Assembly: GCA_002299495.1 (NCBI GenBank)
Contig: DBNZ01000001.1
Location: 11,219 to 44,626 of the forward strand
Direction: 5' to 3'
Length of the DNA: 33,408 nucleotides
DNA from: Methylococcaceae bacterium UBA659
GTDB lineage: Bacteria; Pseudomonadota; Gammaproteobacteria; Methylococcales; Methylomonadaceae
A program made the translations under genes and the position numbers. The notes beneath the pieces are model-generated. The model made no database searches, was not told where the DNA came from, and saw nothing but the letters and a program-made list of their open reading frames with translations. How positions within the stretch are numbered: the first letter of the stretch is position 1; every line of letters begins with the position of its first letter. Shown here one piece after another: positions 24,994 to 32,903 of this stretch.

Positions 24994-27387
24994 TCACTTG
25001 GGGATGGGGCGGGTAAACTCGGCTAGCGGCGCTGGTTTGCCCAGATAATACCCTTGGGCATAATCAATGCCCAACTGACCCAATAGCACAAGGGTCTCTT
25101 TATTTTCAACGAATTCAGCAATGGTTTTTTTGCCCATGATGTGCCCTACCTCATTGATGGACTTGACCATTGCCAAGTCCACGGGGTCTTCGAGCATGTC
25201 CTTGACAAATAAGCCGTCGATTTTTAAGAAATCGACCGGCAAGTTCTTAAGATAAGCAAAGGAAGACAGGCCGCTGCCAAAATCGTCCAAGGAAAATGAA
25301 CACCCTTTGTTTCTTAATTCATTGATGAATTTGGTGGCATGGGACAAATTGGCGATGACCGCCGTCTCGGTTATTTCAAAACAAATTTTTTCGCTGGGAA
25401 TTTGCCAATGCTGAAATTGCTGGGCGATAAAATTCAGCATGGTTTCGTCGGATAATGACAAACCCGACAAATTGACCGAGCATAAAGACACCCGCCTAAG
25501 GAAATCTGGCTGCTCGGCTAACCACGAGAACAATTGGCCGATCACCCAGCGATCCAGCGCCGGGGCCAAGTTGTAACGTTCCGCCGCTGGTAAAAACGCG
25601 CCCGGCGGGACAATGGCGTTTTTATTGTCCCGATAACGGATTAACACCTCCAAATGCAAGCCCGTTTCAGATAAGGCAATGGGTTTGATTAACTGGGCAT
25701 ACAAGCAAAATTGATTTTGCTCCAGACCTTGGTGGATTTTCGCGACCCATTGCATCTCCCCATGCCTTAACGCCAAATCCTCATCATCTGGGCGGAACAC
25801 ATGGACCCGGTTGCGCCCTTTTTCTTTCGCGGCATAACAAGCGGCGTCGGCTTCTTTCAACAGATTGACCGCGGTGCCGCTGACATTGTTAATAACCGAA
25901 ATGCCAATGCTAACGCCGACCGCAAATTGCCGGTTTTCCCAAGCAAAGCGGAAATCACTTAAGATATCCCGCAGTTTTTCACAAGCGCAGACCGCATCTT
26001 TGACATTACAGTCGTACATCAAGATACCGAATTCATCCCCGCCTAACCGGGCTATAAAATCGTGCCTTCGGATGTGTTTTTTTAACAAATCGGCTATTTG
26101 CCTGAGCATCTCATCGCCTGCCAAATGCCCGCAGGTATCGTTGACAATCTTAAATTGGTCCAAATCCAAATAACAAAACACATGTTCAGACTCATCGGCA
26201 TGCGCCATGGCCACGGCTTCTTTCAAGGTACGGTCGAATGCGCTGCGGTTTGCAAGCCCCGTCAAGGCGTCATGGCTGGCTTGATAGGCGATTTGTTCAC
26301 TGAGTTCATGGGTTTCTGTGACATCCTCGCAGACCAGCAGTATGCTTAATTGCTGATATTCGTTTTCGGCCAACCGCGCCGCCGCCCTTGCCCAAATGAT
26401 GCGCCCGTTATAGCAGATTTGCCGCATTTCTTGTTTCAGCACCGCAAGCGGGCTGGCCAAACAATCTGCAACCATATTTCTGGCCAGGGGCACATCGTTG
26501 GGATGGATGAGGTCAAAAATCGTGCATTCCTGCAAGGCGTCCACACTTAAGCCCAGATGTTTGGCGCCGGTTTTGTTTACCGACAGGATTTCCCCTGTGG
26601 TGGAGAGGTTAAAAACCATGGTGGGATTATCATCAAACAAAGCCAAATATCGGTTTTTCGCCCGGATCAGCGCCTGGTTTTGGGCTTGCACGGTGGCGAT
26701 CAAGTCATTGAAGGCGTCAACTAAGACGCCCAGCTCGTCGTTATGGACCTTGACTGCCCGCAATGCGTAATCCCGGGTGCTGATAATGATCTTGACGGTA
26801 TCGACCAATTGTTTCACGGGTGACGAAATAAGCCGAATTAAGGGCGGCGAAATAAAAAAGGCAATAATGGATACCGCAGTCAACACCAAGAACATCAAGG
26901 CGATAAACTCAAGTTTTTGCCAATAGGCGACACTGAAATCCGCAAAAATTAACACCGCGCCCACACGGTCTTGCTGGTCTTCAATGACCTTCACAACCGT
27001 TAGGACATGGCCCAAAAAACTGTTTTTCTGGGAATCCAGCCGCTTAGGACATGCCCATGCGGGATCCATTTCCGGTGGTTTCAATTGGGCAAAGACCCTG
27101 CCCTTAGAATCATAGAGGCAGGCATTTTTGACGGCGGATTGCAGGGTCAGGACGCTTAGGTTTTCCTTGGCCAAGTCCGTGTCATGGAACATTAAGGCGG
27201 CGCTGCTGCGGTTGCCTATGATGGTCGCGAGACGGACCAATTCCGCCTCGGCATTTTTCCTGAATTCGCCGATTTCAAGCGCGAACAAAATCACCCCGGC
27301 AACCGATAAAGCCATCACGCCGGGCACTATAACGGCAAATAATAGCTTGTTTTTAATGGACAAGTTTCGTATGAAACCTAGGTTCAT
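24994..27387 (-). CDS. YfiN-like receptor with HAMP, PAS, GGDEF and EAL domains
   Basis: A 797-residue inner-membrane c-di-GMP enzyme. A transmembrane helix at about 14-36 and another at about 160-180 enclose a periplasmic CHASE8-like sensor (GNRSSAALMFHDTDLAKENL). HAMP follows at about 181-235, PAS at about 245-360, GGDEF at 370-530 and EAL at 545-790. The cyclase signature RLGGDEFGIL (449-453 core) and an inhibitory RxxD site (R440 to D443) are intact. The EAL signature reads EVL (580-582), and ITETAVI, DDFGSG (701-706) and LKIDG are present, so phosphodiesterase activity is likely too. The ATG overlaps the yfiR stop by 4 bases (ATGA). By analogy with Pseudomonas YfiBNR, YfiR should bind the periplasmic domain and hold activity down. 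Net cyclase or esterase output is uncertain. Confidence 0.93.
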   Translation of the reverse strand: MNLGFIRNLSIKNKLLFAVIVPGVMALSVAGVILFALEIGEFRKNAEAELVRLATIIGNRSSAALMFHDTDLAKENLSVLTLQSAVKNACLYDSKGRVFAQLKPPEMDPAWACPKRLDSQKNSFLGHVLTVVKVIEDQQDRVGAVLIFADFSVAYWQKLEFIALMFLVLTAVSIIAFFISPPLIRLISSPVKQLVDTVKIIISTRDYALRAVKVHNDELGVLVDAFNDLIATVQAQNQALIRAKNRYLALFDDNPTMVFNLSTTGEILSVNKTGAKHLGLSVDALQECTIFDLIHPNDVPLARNMVADCLASPLAVLKQEMRQICYNGRIIWARAAARLAENEYQQLSILLVCEDVTETHELSEQIAYQASHDALTGLANRSAFDRTLKEAVAMAHADESEHVFCYLDLDQFKIVNDTCGHLAGDEMLRQIADLLKKHIRRHDFIARLGGDEFGILMYDCNVKDAVCACEKLRDILSDFRFAWENRQFAVGVSIGISVINNVSGTAVNLLKEADAACYAAKEKGRNRVHVFRPDDEDLALRHGEMQWVAKIHQGLEQNQFCLYAQLIKPIALSETGLHLEVLIRYRDNKNAIVPPGAFLPAAERYNLAPALDRWVIGQLFSWLAEQPDFLRRVSLCSVNLSGLSLSDETMLNFIAQQFQHWQIPSEKICFEITETAVIANLSHATKFINELRNKGCSFSLDDFGSGLSSFAYLKNLPVDFLKIDGLFVKDMLEDPVDLAMVKSINEVGHIMGKKTIAEFVENKETLVLLGQLGIDYAQGYYLGKPAPLAEFTRPIPK

Positions 27388-27956
27388 GGGGTTTTCTCCG
27401 AAAAAATTTCGGCGACTTCAAGTAGCTTTGCACTGACTTTCAGCTGGCTTTTCTTGACTGCGGCCAAATTGACCAACAACTTAATCCTGCCGCCTTGCTG
27501 AATGAATTCAATCATGCCCCCGGCCTTGGCAAAATTGGCCTGTTCACCGACAGTCAGGCTCGACTCGGCAGAAACCAACGGCGGCCTTGATTCTGAAGAA
27601 AAAATGATATGGCAGGACACCTGCGGGTTGGTGCTGGAATTATCCACTTTTGGCAACCGGTACACTTTGATGGGCCGGGTTGACACCGTGCGTTTTTGGA
27701 TAGGGTCGATCAAACGGGCGAAAGGATCCTTGCCTACGATGCACAGGTTAAAAGTTGGGGATGGGTCGGGAGGCCACGTGACAAATTTGGTGAAATTGTA
27801 GAGATAAGCCGCTTTTATTTTGTATTCATTCGACTCATCGTCGGCCACTACTTGAAGCGGCAATACCCAGCAAACTAAGCCGAAAACCATGCAGATACGG
27901 GCTGGCCAGCCGTTAAATGGGGGCGACTGTTTGCTTGGGCAAGGAAAAAAATACAC
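27384..27956 (-). CDS. yfiR: YfiR family periplasmic regulator (DUF4154)
   Basis: A 190-residue protein with an N-terminal export signal (hydrophobic MVFGLVCWVLPLQVVA, cut near ADD at about residue 38). The mature part starts with EYKIKAAYLYNFTKFVTWP, the defining YfiR motif, and continues with LCIVGKDPF and GGMIEFIQQGGRIKLLVNL. YfiR is a periplasmic repressor of the YfiN diguanylate cyclase, and the very next gene is a YfiN-like enzyme with a CHASE8-like domain, overlapping by 4 bases. Only two cysteines (in LCIVG and VSCHIIF) remain in the mature protein, so the double disulfide of Pseudomonas YfiR is not conserved. The start is uncertain because the N-terminal 20 residues are unremarkable. 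Confidence 0.9.
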   Translation of the reverse strand: MYFFPCPSKQSPPFNGWPARICMVFGLVCWVLPLQVVADDESNEYKIKAAYLYNFTKFVTWPPDPSPTFNLCIVGKDPFARLIDPIQKRTVSTRPIKVYRLPKVDNSSTNPQVSCHIIFSSESRPPLVSAESSLTVGEQANFAKAGGMIEFIQQGGRIKLLVNLAAVKKSQLKVSAKLLEVAEIFSEKTP

Positions 27957-27977
27957 GCTTATTGTTTCTGCTCCGGG

Positions 27978-29306
27978 CTAACTAGGTAGCCCGCCTAACC
28001 GACTTGCTAATAAAAAAGTGTGCAACACCTTGATCAGATAATGATGGTCCAATACCCCCGCGCTTTCTCTTAGGCTATGCATGGCCCACATGGGATTGCC
28101 GACATCCACCGAGCGTATGCCCAATTTCGCCGAGGTGATGGGACCTATGGTACTGCCACAGGGCATATCGCAGCGGTGGGAATAGCTCTGGTAGGGCACC
28201 TTGGCCTGTTGGCACCAACTGGCAAACAAGGCGGATGAGACGCTTTCGGAGCTGTAACGTTGGCCGGCATTGACTTTAATGACCGGTCCCTGGTTGACGG
28301 TCACTTTGTGGCCGTCGTCAAACGCCGACGGGAAATTAGGTTGATAGGCATGGGCCATGTCGGCACTAACCAAAAAGCTACGCGCCATCGCTTGCAGAAA
28401 TTCCTGTTTTCCGGTTCCGGTCGCGGCGGCGACTCGCGACAGCACATCGGGCAAAAAGCTGCCATCCGCACCGATATGGCTTTCACTGCCGACTTCTTCG
28501 TGGTCGAAAAAGGCACACACCCAAGTGGCTTCGGATGGCAAGGCTAATGCGTCCAGAAATGCCGTTAAGGCGGCATGGCAAGAGGCTAAATTATCCAGTT
28601 GGCTATCGGCGATGAATTCTTGGTCGCCGCCCCAAAACGCCCCTTTTTGAGTATCGTAGACGTTCAAATCCCAAGACAGGATACTTGCCGCCGCGATACC
28701 CGATACCCGTTGCAGCAATTCGGTAAAATAAGGCCGCGGCAATTGCTCCTCGGCGACATTGGCTAAGAGCAACGGCAGCTCGTTGTGCTTTTGCAGTTTA
28801 AGGCCGTCGTCATTGACGCTGCGGTTAAGGTGTATGGGTAAATTGGGCAACCTCAGCAAGGCTTCATCAAACCGGATTAGCCGGGTGCCCACGCCGCCTT
28901 GCCCGTTGTTATGGCTAATGCGTCCGGCCAGGCTTAAATCACGGTCAGTGAAAGTCGCCAAAATGGGACTGCCATAAATATCCACGGATAGCCGTAACCA
29001 ATTTTCCATGATTCCAGCCGTAGCCGGTTTCAGCCTAAGCCCTGGGGAATCGGTATGGGCGCCAATAATTTTAAACCCCGTTTCCGGGAGGGCGCGTTCC
29101 CCCAAAACAAAAATGACTATCGACGAGCCGTCCCGTACCGTGTAGTAGCGCCCGCCTGCTTGCAATTGCCAAGGCTCGGTTTCTGCCAGCTTAACGCAGC
29201 CAAAGTTTGCCAGCCGTTGCTCAATCGTGGCGATGACATGCCAAGGGCTGGGGCTGGCATCGATGAAATCAAGCAAGTCTTGGGCTTGTTGTTTTGCCTC
29301 CCTCAT
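27978..29306 (-). CDS. apeB: M18 family aminopeptidase
   Basis: A 442-residue metallo-aminopeptidase related to aspartyl aminopeptidase. Family motifs include GAHTDSPGLRLKP (metal-ligand histidine and aspartate), FFDHEEVGSESHIGADGSF with the catalytic glutamates, LVSADMAHAYQPNF, and the C-terminal CDMPCGSTIGPITS and AMHSLRESAGVLDHH. Members are cytosolic, zinc-dependent, large oligomers that release N-terminal residues, often acidic ones. The start ATG overlaps the msrB stop by 4 bases (ATGA), and yfiR follows after 21 bases. The grouping with msrB suggests protein turnover or repair, but the link to the c-di-GMP genes may be only shared transcription. No signal peptide. Confidence 0.93.
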   Translation of the reverse strand: MREAKQQAQDLLDFIDASPSPWHVIATIEQRLANFGCVKLAETEPWQLQAGGRYYTVRDGSSIVIFVLGERALPETGFKIIGAHTDSPGLRLKPATAGIMENWLRLSVDIYGSPILATFTDRDLSLAGRISHNNGQGGVGTRLIRFDEALLRLPNLPIHLNRSVNDDGLKLQKHNELPLLLANVAEEQLPRPYFTELLQRVSGIAAASILSWDLNVYDTQKGAFWGGDQEFIADSQLDNLASCHAALTAFLDALALPSEATWVCAFFDHEEVGSESHIGADGSFLPDVLSRVAAATGTGKQEFLQAMARSFLVSADMAHAYQPNFPSAFDDGHKVTVNQGPVIKVNAGQRYSSESVSSALFASWCQQAKVPYQSYSHRCDMPCGSTIGPITSAKLGIRSVDVGNPMWAMHSLRESAGVLDHHYLIKVLHTFLLASRLGGLPS

Positions 29307-29713
29307 AATGGCTTTAATTCTAGGGCTGCCGAATTAATGCAATAACGTAGACCGGTCGGTTCTGGCCCATCGCGGAACACATGCCCTAAATGGGAGCCGC
29401 AGGCCGAGCAAGTGACTTCGACCCGGCGCATGCCGTGGCTGGCGTCGATATGTTCGGTGATATTCCCGGCCGCAATAAAAGCCCAGAAACTCGGCCAGCC
29501 GGAGCCGGAATCATACTTGGTTGCGGAGCTGAACAAGGCAGCGCCACAACAGACGCAATGATAAACCCCCGGCGTTTGGCAATCGGCATATTGGCCGGAA
29601 AATGGGGGTTCCGTCCCTTTCAGACGGCAAATGGCAAATTGTTCTGGAGTGAGCCTGTCCTGCCAAGCTTCGTTATTATTATTATTATTATTATTATTAT
29701 CATCAGATGCCAT
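29303..29713 (-). CDS. msrB: peptide-methionine (R)-S-oxide reductase
   Basis: Reduces methionine R-sulfoxide in proteins. From the preferred ATG the product is 136 residues; the longest frame starts 48 bases upstream and adds a hydrophobic LVVQLGFLTGIV segment without a ribosome-binding site, though a membrane-targeted form cannot be ruled out. The core has zinc-binding pairs in CVCCGAALF and CSACGSHLGHVF, the GSGWPSFW active-site motif, and the catalytic cysteine (C125) in RYCINSAALEL. Between the N-terminal MASDD and EAWQDRLTPEQF sit nine asparagines from an AAT repeat. The gene is first in the directon and overlaps apeB. Confidence 0.93.
   Translation of the reverse strand: MASDDNNNNNNNNNEAWQDRLTPEQFAICRLKGTEPPFSGQYADCQTPGVYHCVCCGAALFSSATKYDSGSGWPSFWAFIAAGNITEHIDASHGMRRVEVTCSACGSHLGHVFRDGPEPTGLRYCINSAALELKPL
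29673..29700 (-). repeat. AAT trinucleotide microsatellite within msrB
   Basis: The plus strand reads (TTA)9 plus one base. On the msrB coding strand it gives eight AAT and one AAC codon, a nine-asparagine tract. Changes in unit number keep the frame. Confidence 0.95.
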
Positions 29714-30008
29714 CGTTACAATCCCAGTTAAAAAGCCTAATTGTACGACGAGCCGGTTCATTATCTAAAACTATTCACAAGGGTTTAGGTTCTGTTCATG
29801 TTTCATCAAGACACTATCAACAGGTTATGGTCATGCCGGAATGACGCGATAAAAACGCTGCAACGATAAGGGCTGGGTGCTATCGGTCGTTTCCGCTTGT
29901 GTTTTGGCAATAAACAGCAAAATTCGTCCCTGCCTCGCTCCATGTAGCGCCGCCTGGGAGGCGATTACCGGCACGAGCCTGATAACGGGCGGCCGTGGGC
30001 ATCATGAC

Positions 30009-31202
30009 TTATCCTGCAAACGAAATTAATTTGACCGTGTGCCGGGCAATCATCAGGTTTTCATCGGTAGGCACCACCCATGCCGAGAGTTTTGAGTCCG
30101 GCATAGAAATACGGGTGGCCGCCGCCAGATTGGCCTTTTCATCCAAATCAAGCCCTAACCAAGCCGCCTGATGGCATACTTGCGCCCGGACCGGCGCGGA
30201 ATGTTCACCTATGCCGCCGGTGAACACCAGCGCGTCCACGCCTCCGAGCGCGGCCGCCAACGAGCCAATTTCCCGGCCGATGCGATAGACGAACAATGCA
30301 ATGGCCTGTTTGGCATGCGGGTCATCGCTGTCCAGCAAGGCGCGCATATCGTTGGAAACGCCCGAAACACCCAGCAAACCCGATTGGAAGTAAAGCAACT
30401 GCTGTAGCTCATTAACACCCATGCTGTGGCGTTCCATCAGATACAGCAGCACCCCAGGGTCAATACTGCCGCAACGGGTGCCCATCACCAACCCATCCAG
30501 CGGCGAAAAGCCCATCGTGGTAGCGATGCTGCGCCCATTTTGCAGCGCACAGAGGCTGGCGCCGCTGCCCAAATGGGCGACGATGACCCGCATCTGTGCC
30601 AATCCGGATTCCAGTGAAGGCAACATAGCAGCGATAAATTCGTAAGACAAGCCATGAAACCCATACCGGCGTATGCCCTCATCGGCAAACCGCCGGGGTA
30701 AGGCAATGCGTTGGGCAACTTCGGGCTGGGTGCAATGGAATGCCGTATCGAAACACGCCACTTGGGGGATGGAAGGTTTCATCGCCAGTAAGGCGCGGAT
30801 AGTGGCGAGGTTATGCGGCTGATGCAGCGGCGCCAAAGGGGCTAGGCCGTCCAAATCGTTAAGGATTTTTGCGTTGATCAAGGCCGGGGCTGAATAGCGC
30901 TGCCCGCCGTGGACTATCCTATGCCCAACCGCCAGCAATTCCCCGTTGCCCAAATAATCCACCAGCCAGCCGAGAACCCGTGCGATGGCTGCGGCATGGT
31001 CAGGTATTTCCCGGTCGCTGAACGGGTCATCCACTAACACCTCACCCCGGGTTTTTTTCACCCAGAAACGGGGTTGGCTGTTAATACCTTCAATCTGCCC
31101 GGCGCAATCTCCTAACAGATGAGTTGACGGCGCATCTGTTTTGTAAACGGCAAACTTGATGCTGGAAGAACCCGCATTGATGACCAGTAAGTATTTGTTC
31201 AT
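30009..31202 (-). CDS. ackA: acetate kinase
   Basis: Interconverts acetyl phosphate plus ADP with acetate plus ATP. At 397 residues it has normal AckA length. Motifs in order: LVINAGSSSIKFAVYK (phosphate-binding N-terminus), VGHRIVHGG, CFDTAFHCTQP, YGFHGLSYEF, AHLGSGASLCAL, MGTRCGSIDPGVLLYLM, and the nucleotide-binding VFTGGIGEHS. GAGG sits 7 bases before the ATG. No pta or phosphoketolase gene is adjacent within the window; in methanotrophs acetyl phosphate for AckA can come from phosphoketolase, which would be elsewhere. It is separated from msrB by nearly 300 bases that hold no gene. Confidence 0.97.
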   Translation of the reverse strand: MNKYLLVINAGSSSIKFAVYKTDAPSTHLLGDCAGQIEGINSQPRFWVKKTRGEVLVDDPFSDREIPDHAAAIARVLGWLVDYLGNGELLAVGHRIVHGGQRYSAPALINAKILNDLDGLAPLAPLHQPHNLATIRALLAMKPSIPQVACFDTAFHCTQPEVAQRIALPRRFADEGIRRYGFHGLSYEFIAAMLPSLESGLAQMRVIVAHLGSGASLCALQNGRSIATTMGFSPLDGLVMGTRCGSIDPGVLLYLMERHSMGVNELQQLLYFQSGLLGVSGVSNDMRALLDSDDPHAKQAIALFVYRIGREIGSLAAALGGVDALVFTGGIGEHSAPVRAQVCHQAAWLGLDLDEKANLAAATRISMPDSKLSAWVVPTDENLMIARHTVKLISFAG

Positions 31203-31542
31203 GTAACAGCCTCAATTTACGGCAACCATTGTCTTTACCCAGCGCTAGCCGACCCATTTGCAGAGGTAACCTGATTGCACCAAAACCAAAAAGAGCGCAA
31301 AAAATGTTAGCCCCATCTCTACCCAATTGATCCGGCCTTATTCCGTGTTAACCTGCGTTTGCCTTGAGCGGGTCGAAAAGCGCATGTGCTTCGACTGGCA
31401 GCACGAACGGTTCAATACTTTAAAGGGCCGGATCAATCAGTCCAACCGAAAGGCTGGCTACGGACGGTGGCGAACAGCTACCTTTTTATTGGCCAGTCCA
31501 AAGTATTTGGCTCGACCAAGCCATTGGCCGCCAAATGTGCGT
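31203..31542. other. 340-base intergenic stretch
   Basis: No convincing gene is seen between ackA and the amidase. The plus-strand frame at 31327-31548 overlaps a palindromic repeat and has no ribosome-binding site. The stretch holds the ackA leader on the minus strand, the inverted-repeat element at 31326-31437, and an unassigned 105-base tail before the amidase stop. Confidence 0.6.
31326..31437. repeat. inverted-repeat-bounded palindromic element (REP-like)
   Basis: Perfect 12-bp inverted arms ATTGATCCGGCC (31326-31337) and GGCCGGATCAAT (31426-31437) enclose 88 bases. Inside, 31372-31395 can fold into a stem (GTCGAA..GC with GC..TTCGAC) with a two-base bulge, and GCACGAACGG (31401-31410) follows. 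The order TTCGAC, then GCACGAACGG resembles a widespread proteobacterial dispersed palindrome that I recall with the core CTTCGACAGGCTCAG and a GAACGG end; here it is degenerate. Confidence 0.55.
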
Positions 31543-32694
31543 TTATAGCGCGGCCATATTGCCGCTCACAGGGCCGGCCTGCTTGAAATAATCGACTATA
31601 CCGTGATAAATCGCCTCGGCCACTTTAGCCTGGTAAGCTTCACTCAACAAATTTCTCTCCTCGGCCGGATTCGAGATGAATGCAGTCTCCACCAATACGG
31701 AGGGAATATCGGGCGATTTTAAAACGATAAAACCGGCTTTTTGCACCGTGTTTTTATGCAGCGGGTTAACTTTTCCAAAACTCTTAAGCACTTCATTAGC
31801 GGCCATAGAGCTATGTTCCAAAGTGGCGTTTTGCGATAAATCCAATAACACCGTGGCCAAGTCGTCGTCGTCGCCTTTATCATTGAGGCTAATCCCTCCT
31901 AACAAGTCGGCGCTATTTTCTTTTTCCGCCAACCATCGGGCCGCTTCGCTGGATGCCCCATGTTTGGAAAGGGTATAAACAGAAGCTCCTTTCACCGAAG
32001 TGTCTTGGTAGGCATCGGCATGAATCGACACAAACAAGTCGGCATTGGCTTCCCGGGCAATGTCAATGCGTTTCCTCAGCCCAATAAAATGATCGCTGTC
32101 GCGTGTTAAGACGGCTTTGACCCCCTCTTTTCGATTGAACAAGGCCGCTAATTTTTTGGCGATTTTTAACGTAACGTCCTTTTCTAGGGTGCCGTGAATC
32201 CCGCGAGCACCAGGATCAGAGCCTCCATGCCCCGCATCAATCGCCACCACCCATTCATTAGTTTGGAGTTTGGCGGGTTTGCTTGAGCTATCGGCTTCCT
32301 GCTTGGCAATCAAATCAACCGTCAATTCGGAGCCTGCGGCGCTGGTTTGGTATAACAACTGGCCAGCGCCGTCCTCTTGTTTTAGGTCAACCACCAACCT
32401 GATGCCCTGCCCGTCCCGGACAGCGGATCTAATCCTTCCAATCAAGGGATGGTCTTCGGGCGGCTGTCCAAGCTTGTCCGCTAGATGGGTGTCTTGTAAA
32501 TCGATCACTAACCGGGCCGGGTTTTCCAACATAAAAAGACGACTCTTAGGTGAAGAGCCGTCAAACACGATGCGTAAATCTTGCCCTTCTTTCGGATAGT
32601 CAATGGCTGCAATAGCAACCGCCTGCGCGTAACAAGGCAGAGAGAGCAATAACCAGCAGCAGCCAAGGCTTAACATTTTCGGGATAATTTTCAT
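31543..32694 (-). CDS. N-acetylmuramoyl-L-alanine amidase (AMIN + Amidase_3)
   Basis: A periplasmic zinc amidase that cuts the bond between MurNAc and the stem peptide, used for daughter-cell separation. The first ATG gives 383 residues; the longest frame starts at a TTG 12 bases earlier. A Sec-type signal peptide (LGCCWLLLSLPCYAQA) lacks a twin arginine. An AMIN septal-targeting domain spans about 28-130. The Amidase_3 domain from about 147 has zinc ligands H156 (DAGHGGSDPGA), E171 (GTLEKD) and H225 (VSIHADA), and catalytic E336 (VETAFISN). The inserted segment around DLLGGISLNDKGDDDD is the regulatory helix region of EnvC/NlpD-controlled amidases. It resembles AmiB/AmiC, without LysM repeats. 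The usual amiB neighbours tsaE and mutL are absent. Confidence 0.93.
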   Translation of the reverse strand: MKIIPKMLSLGCCWLLLSLPCYAQAVAIAAIDYPKEGQDLRIVFDGSSPKSRLFMLENPARLVIDLQDTHLADKLGQPPEDHPLIGRIRSAVRDGQGIRLVVDLKQEDGAGQLLYQTSAAGSELTVDLIAKQEADSSSKPAKLQTNEWVVAIDAGHGGSDPGARGIHGTLEKDVTLKIAKKLAALFNRKEGVKAVLTRDSDHFIGLRKRIDIAREANADLFVSIHADAYQDTSVKGASVYTLSKHGASSEAARWLAEKENSADLLGGISLNDKGDDDDLATVLLDLSQNATLEHSSMAANEVLKSFGKVNPLHKNTVQKAGFIVLKSPDIPSVLVETAFISNPAEERNLLSEAYQAKVAEAIYHGIVDYFKQAGPVSGNMAAL

Positions 32695-32857
32695 AGACCC
32701 TATCAAAACTTGTTAAATCGCTTTAAATTCTATCAATACCCTTTTGTTTTTCAAAGAATATTTTGCCTGTCGCCTATTCTGGAAAGAACCATAAAGCCGC
32801 CAATCACCGCCGGGTGAATGGCACTTAATATTGAAAACGAGAGGGATATTTAGCCGG

Positions 32858-32880
32858 GTAGGGTAGGCACCCTACGTTTT
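32858..32880 (+). other. short hairpin, role unclear
   Basis: GTAGGG (32858-32863) and CCCTAC (32870-32875) form a 6-bp stem with a 6-base loop, followed on the plus strand by GTTTT. No plus-strand gene ends here, and on the minus strand, downstream of the nuclease-like gene, there is no T tract. It could be a transcription pause site, a repeat fragment or chance. Confidence 0.3.
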
Positions 32881-32903
32881 AGCTCACCCCGACCAGCCCC
32901 CGC

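Noticed and set aside
29673..29700. Phase-variable on/off switch in msrB
   Set aside because: The unit is three bases, so changes in copy number keep the frame and cannot switch the gene off.
29714..30008. Gene or terminator between ackA and msrB
   Set aside because: About 295 bases hold no coding frame with support. CGCCTGGGAGGCG near 29951 can form a small hairpin but has no T tract; TGCCGGAATGACG near 29833 resembles a dispersed repeat fragment only weakly.
31327..31548. 73-residue plus-strand open frame before the amidase
   Set aside because: It covers the palindromic repeat element, lacks a ribosome-binding site and resembles no family.
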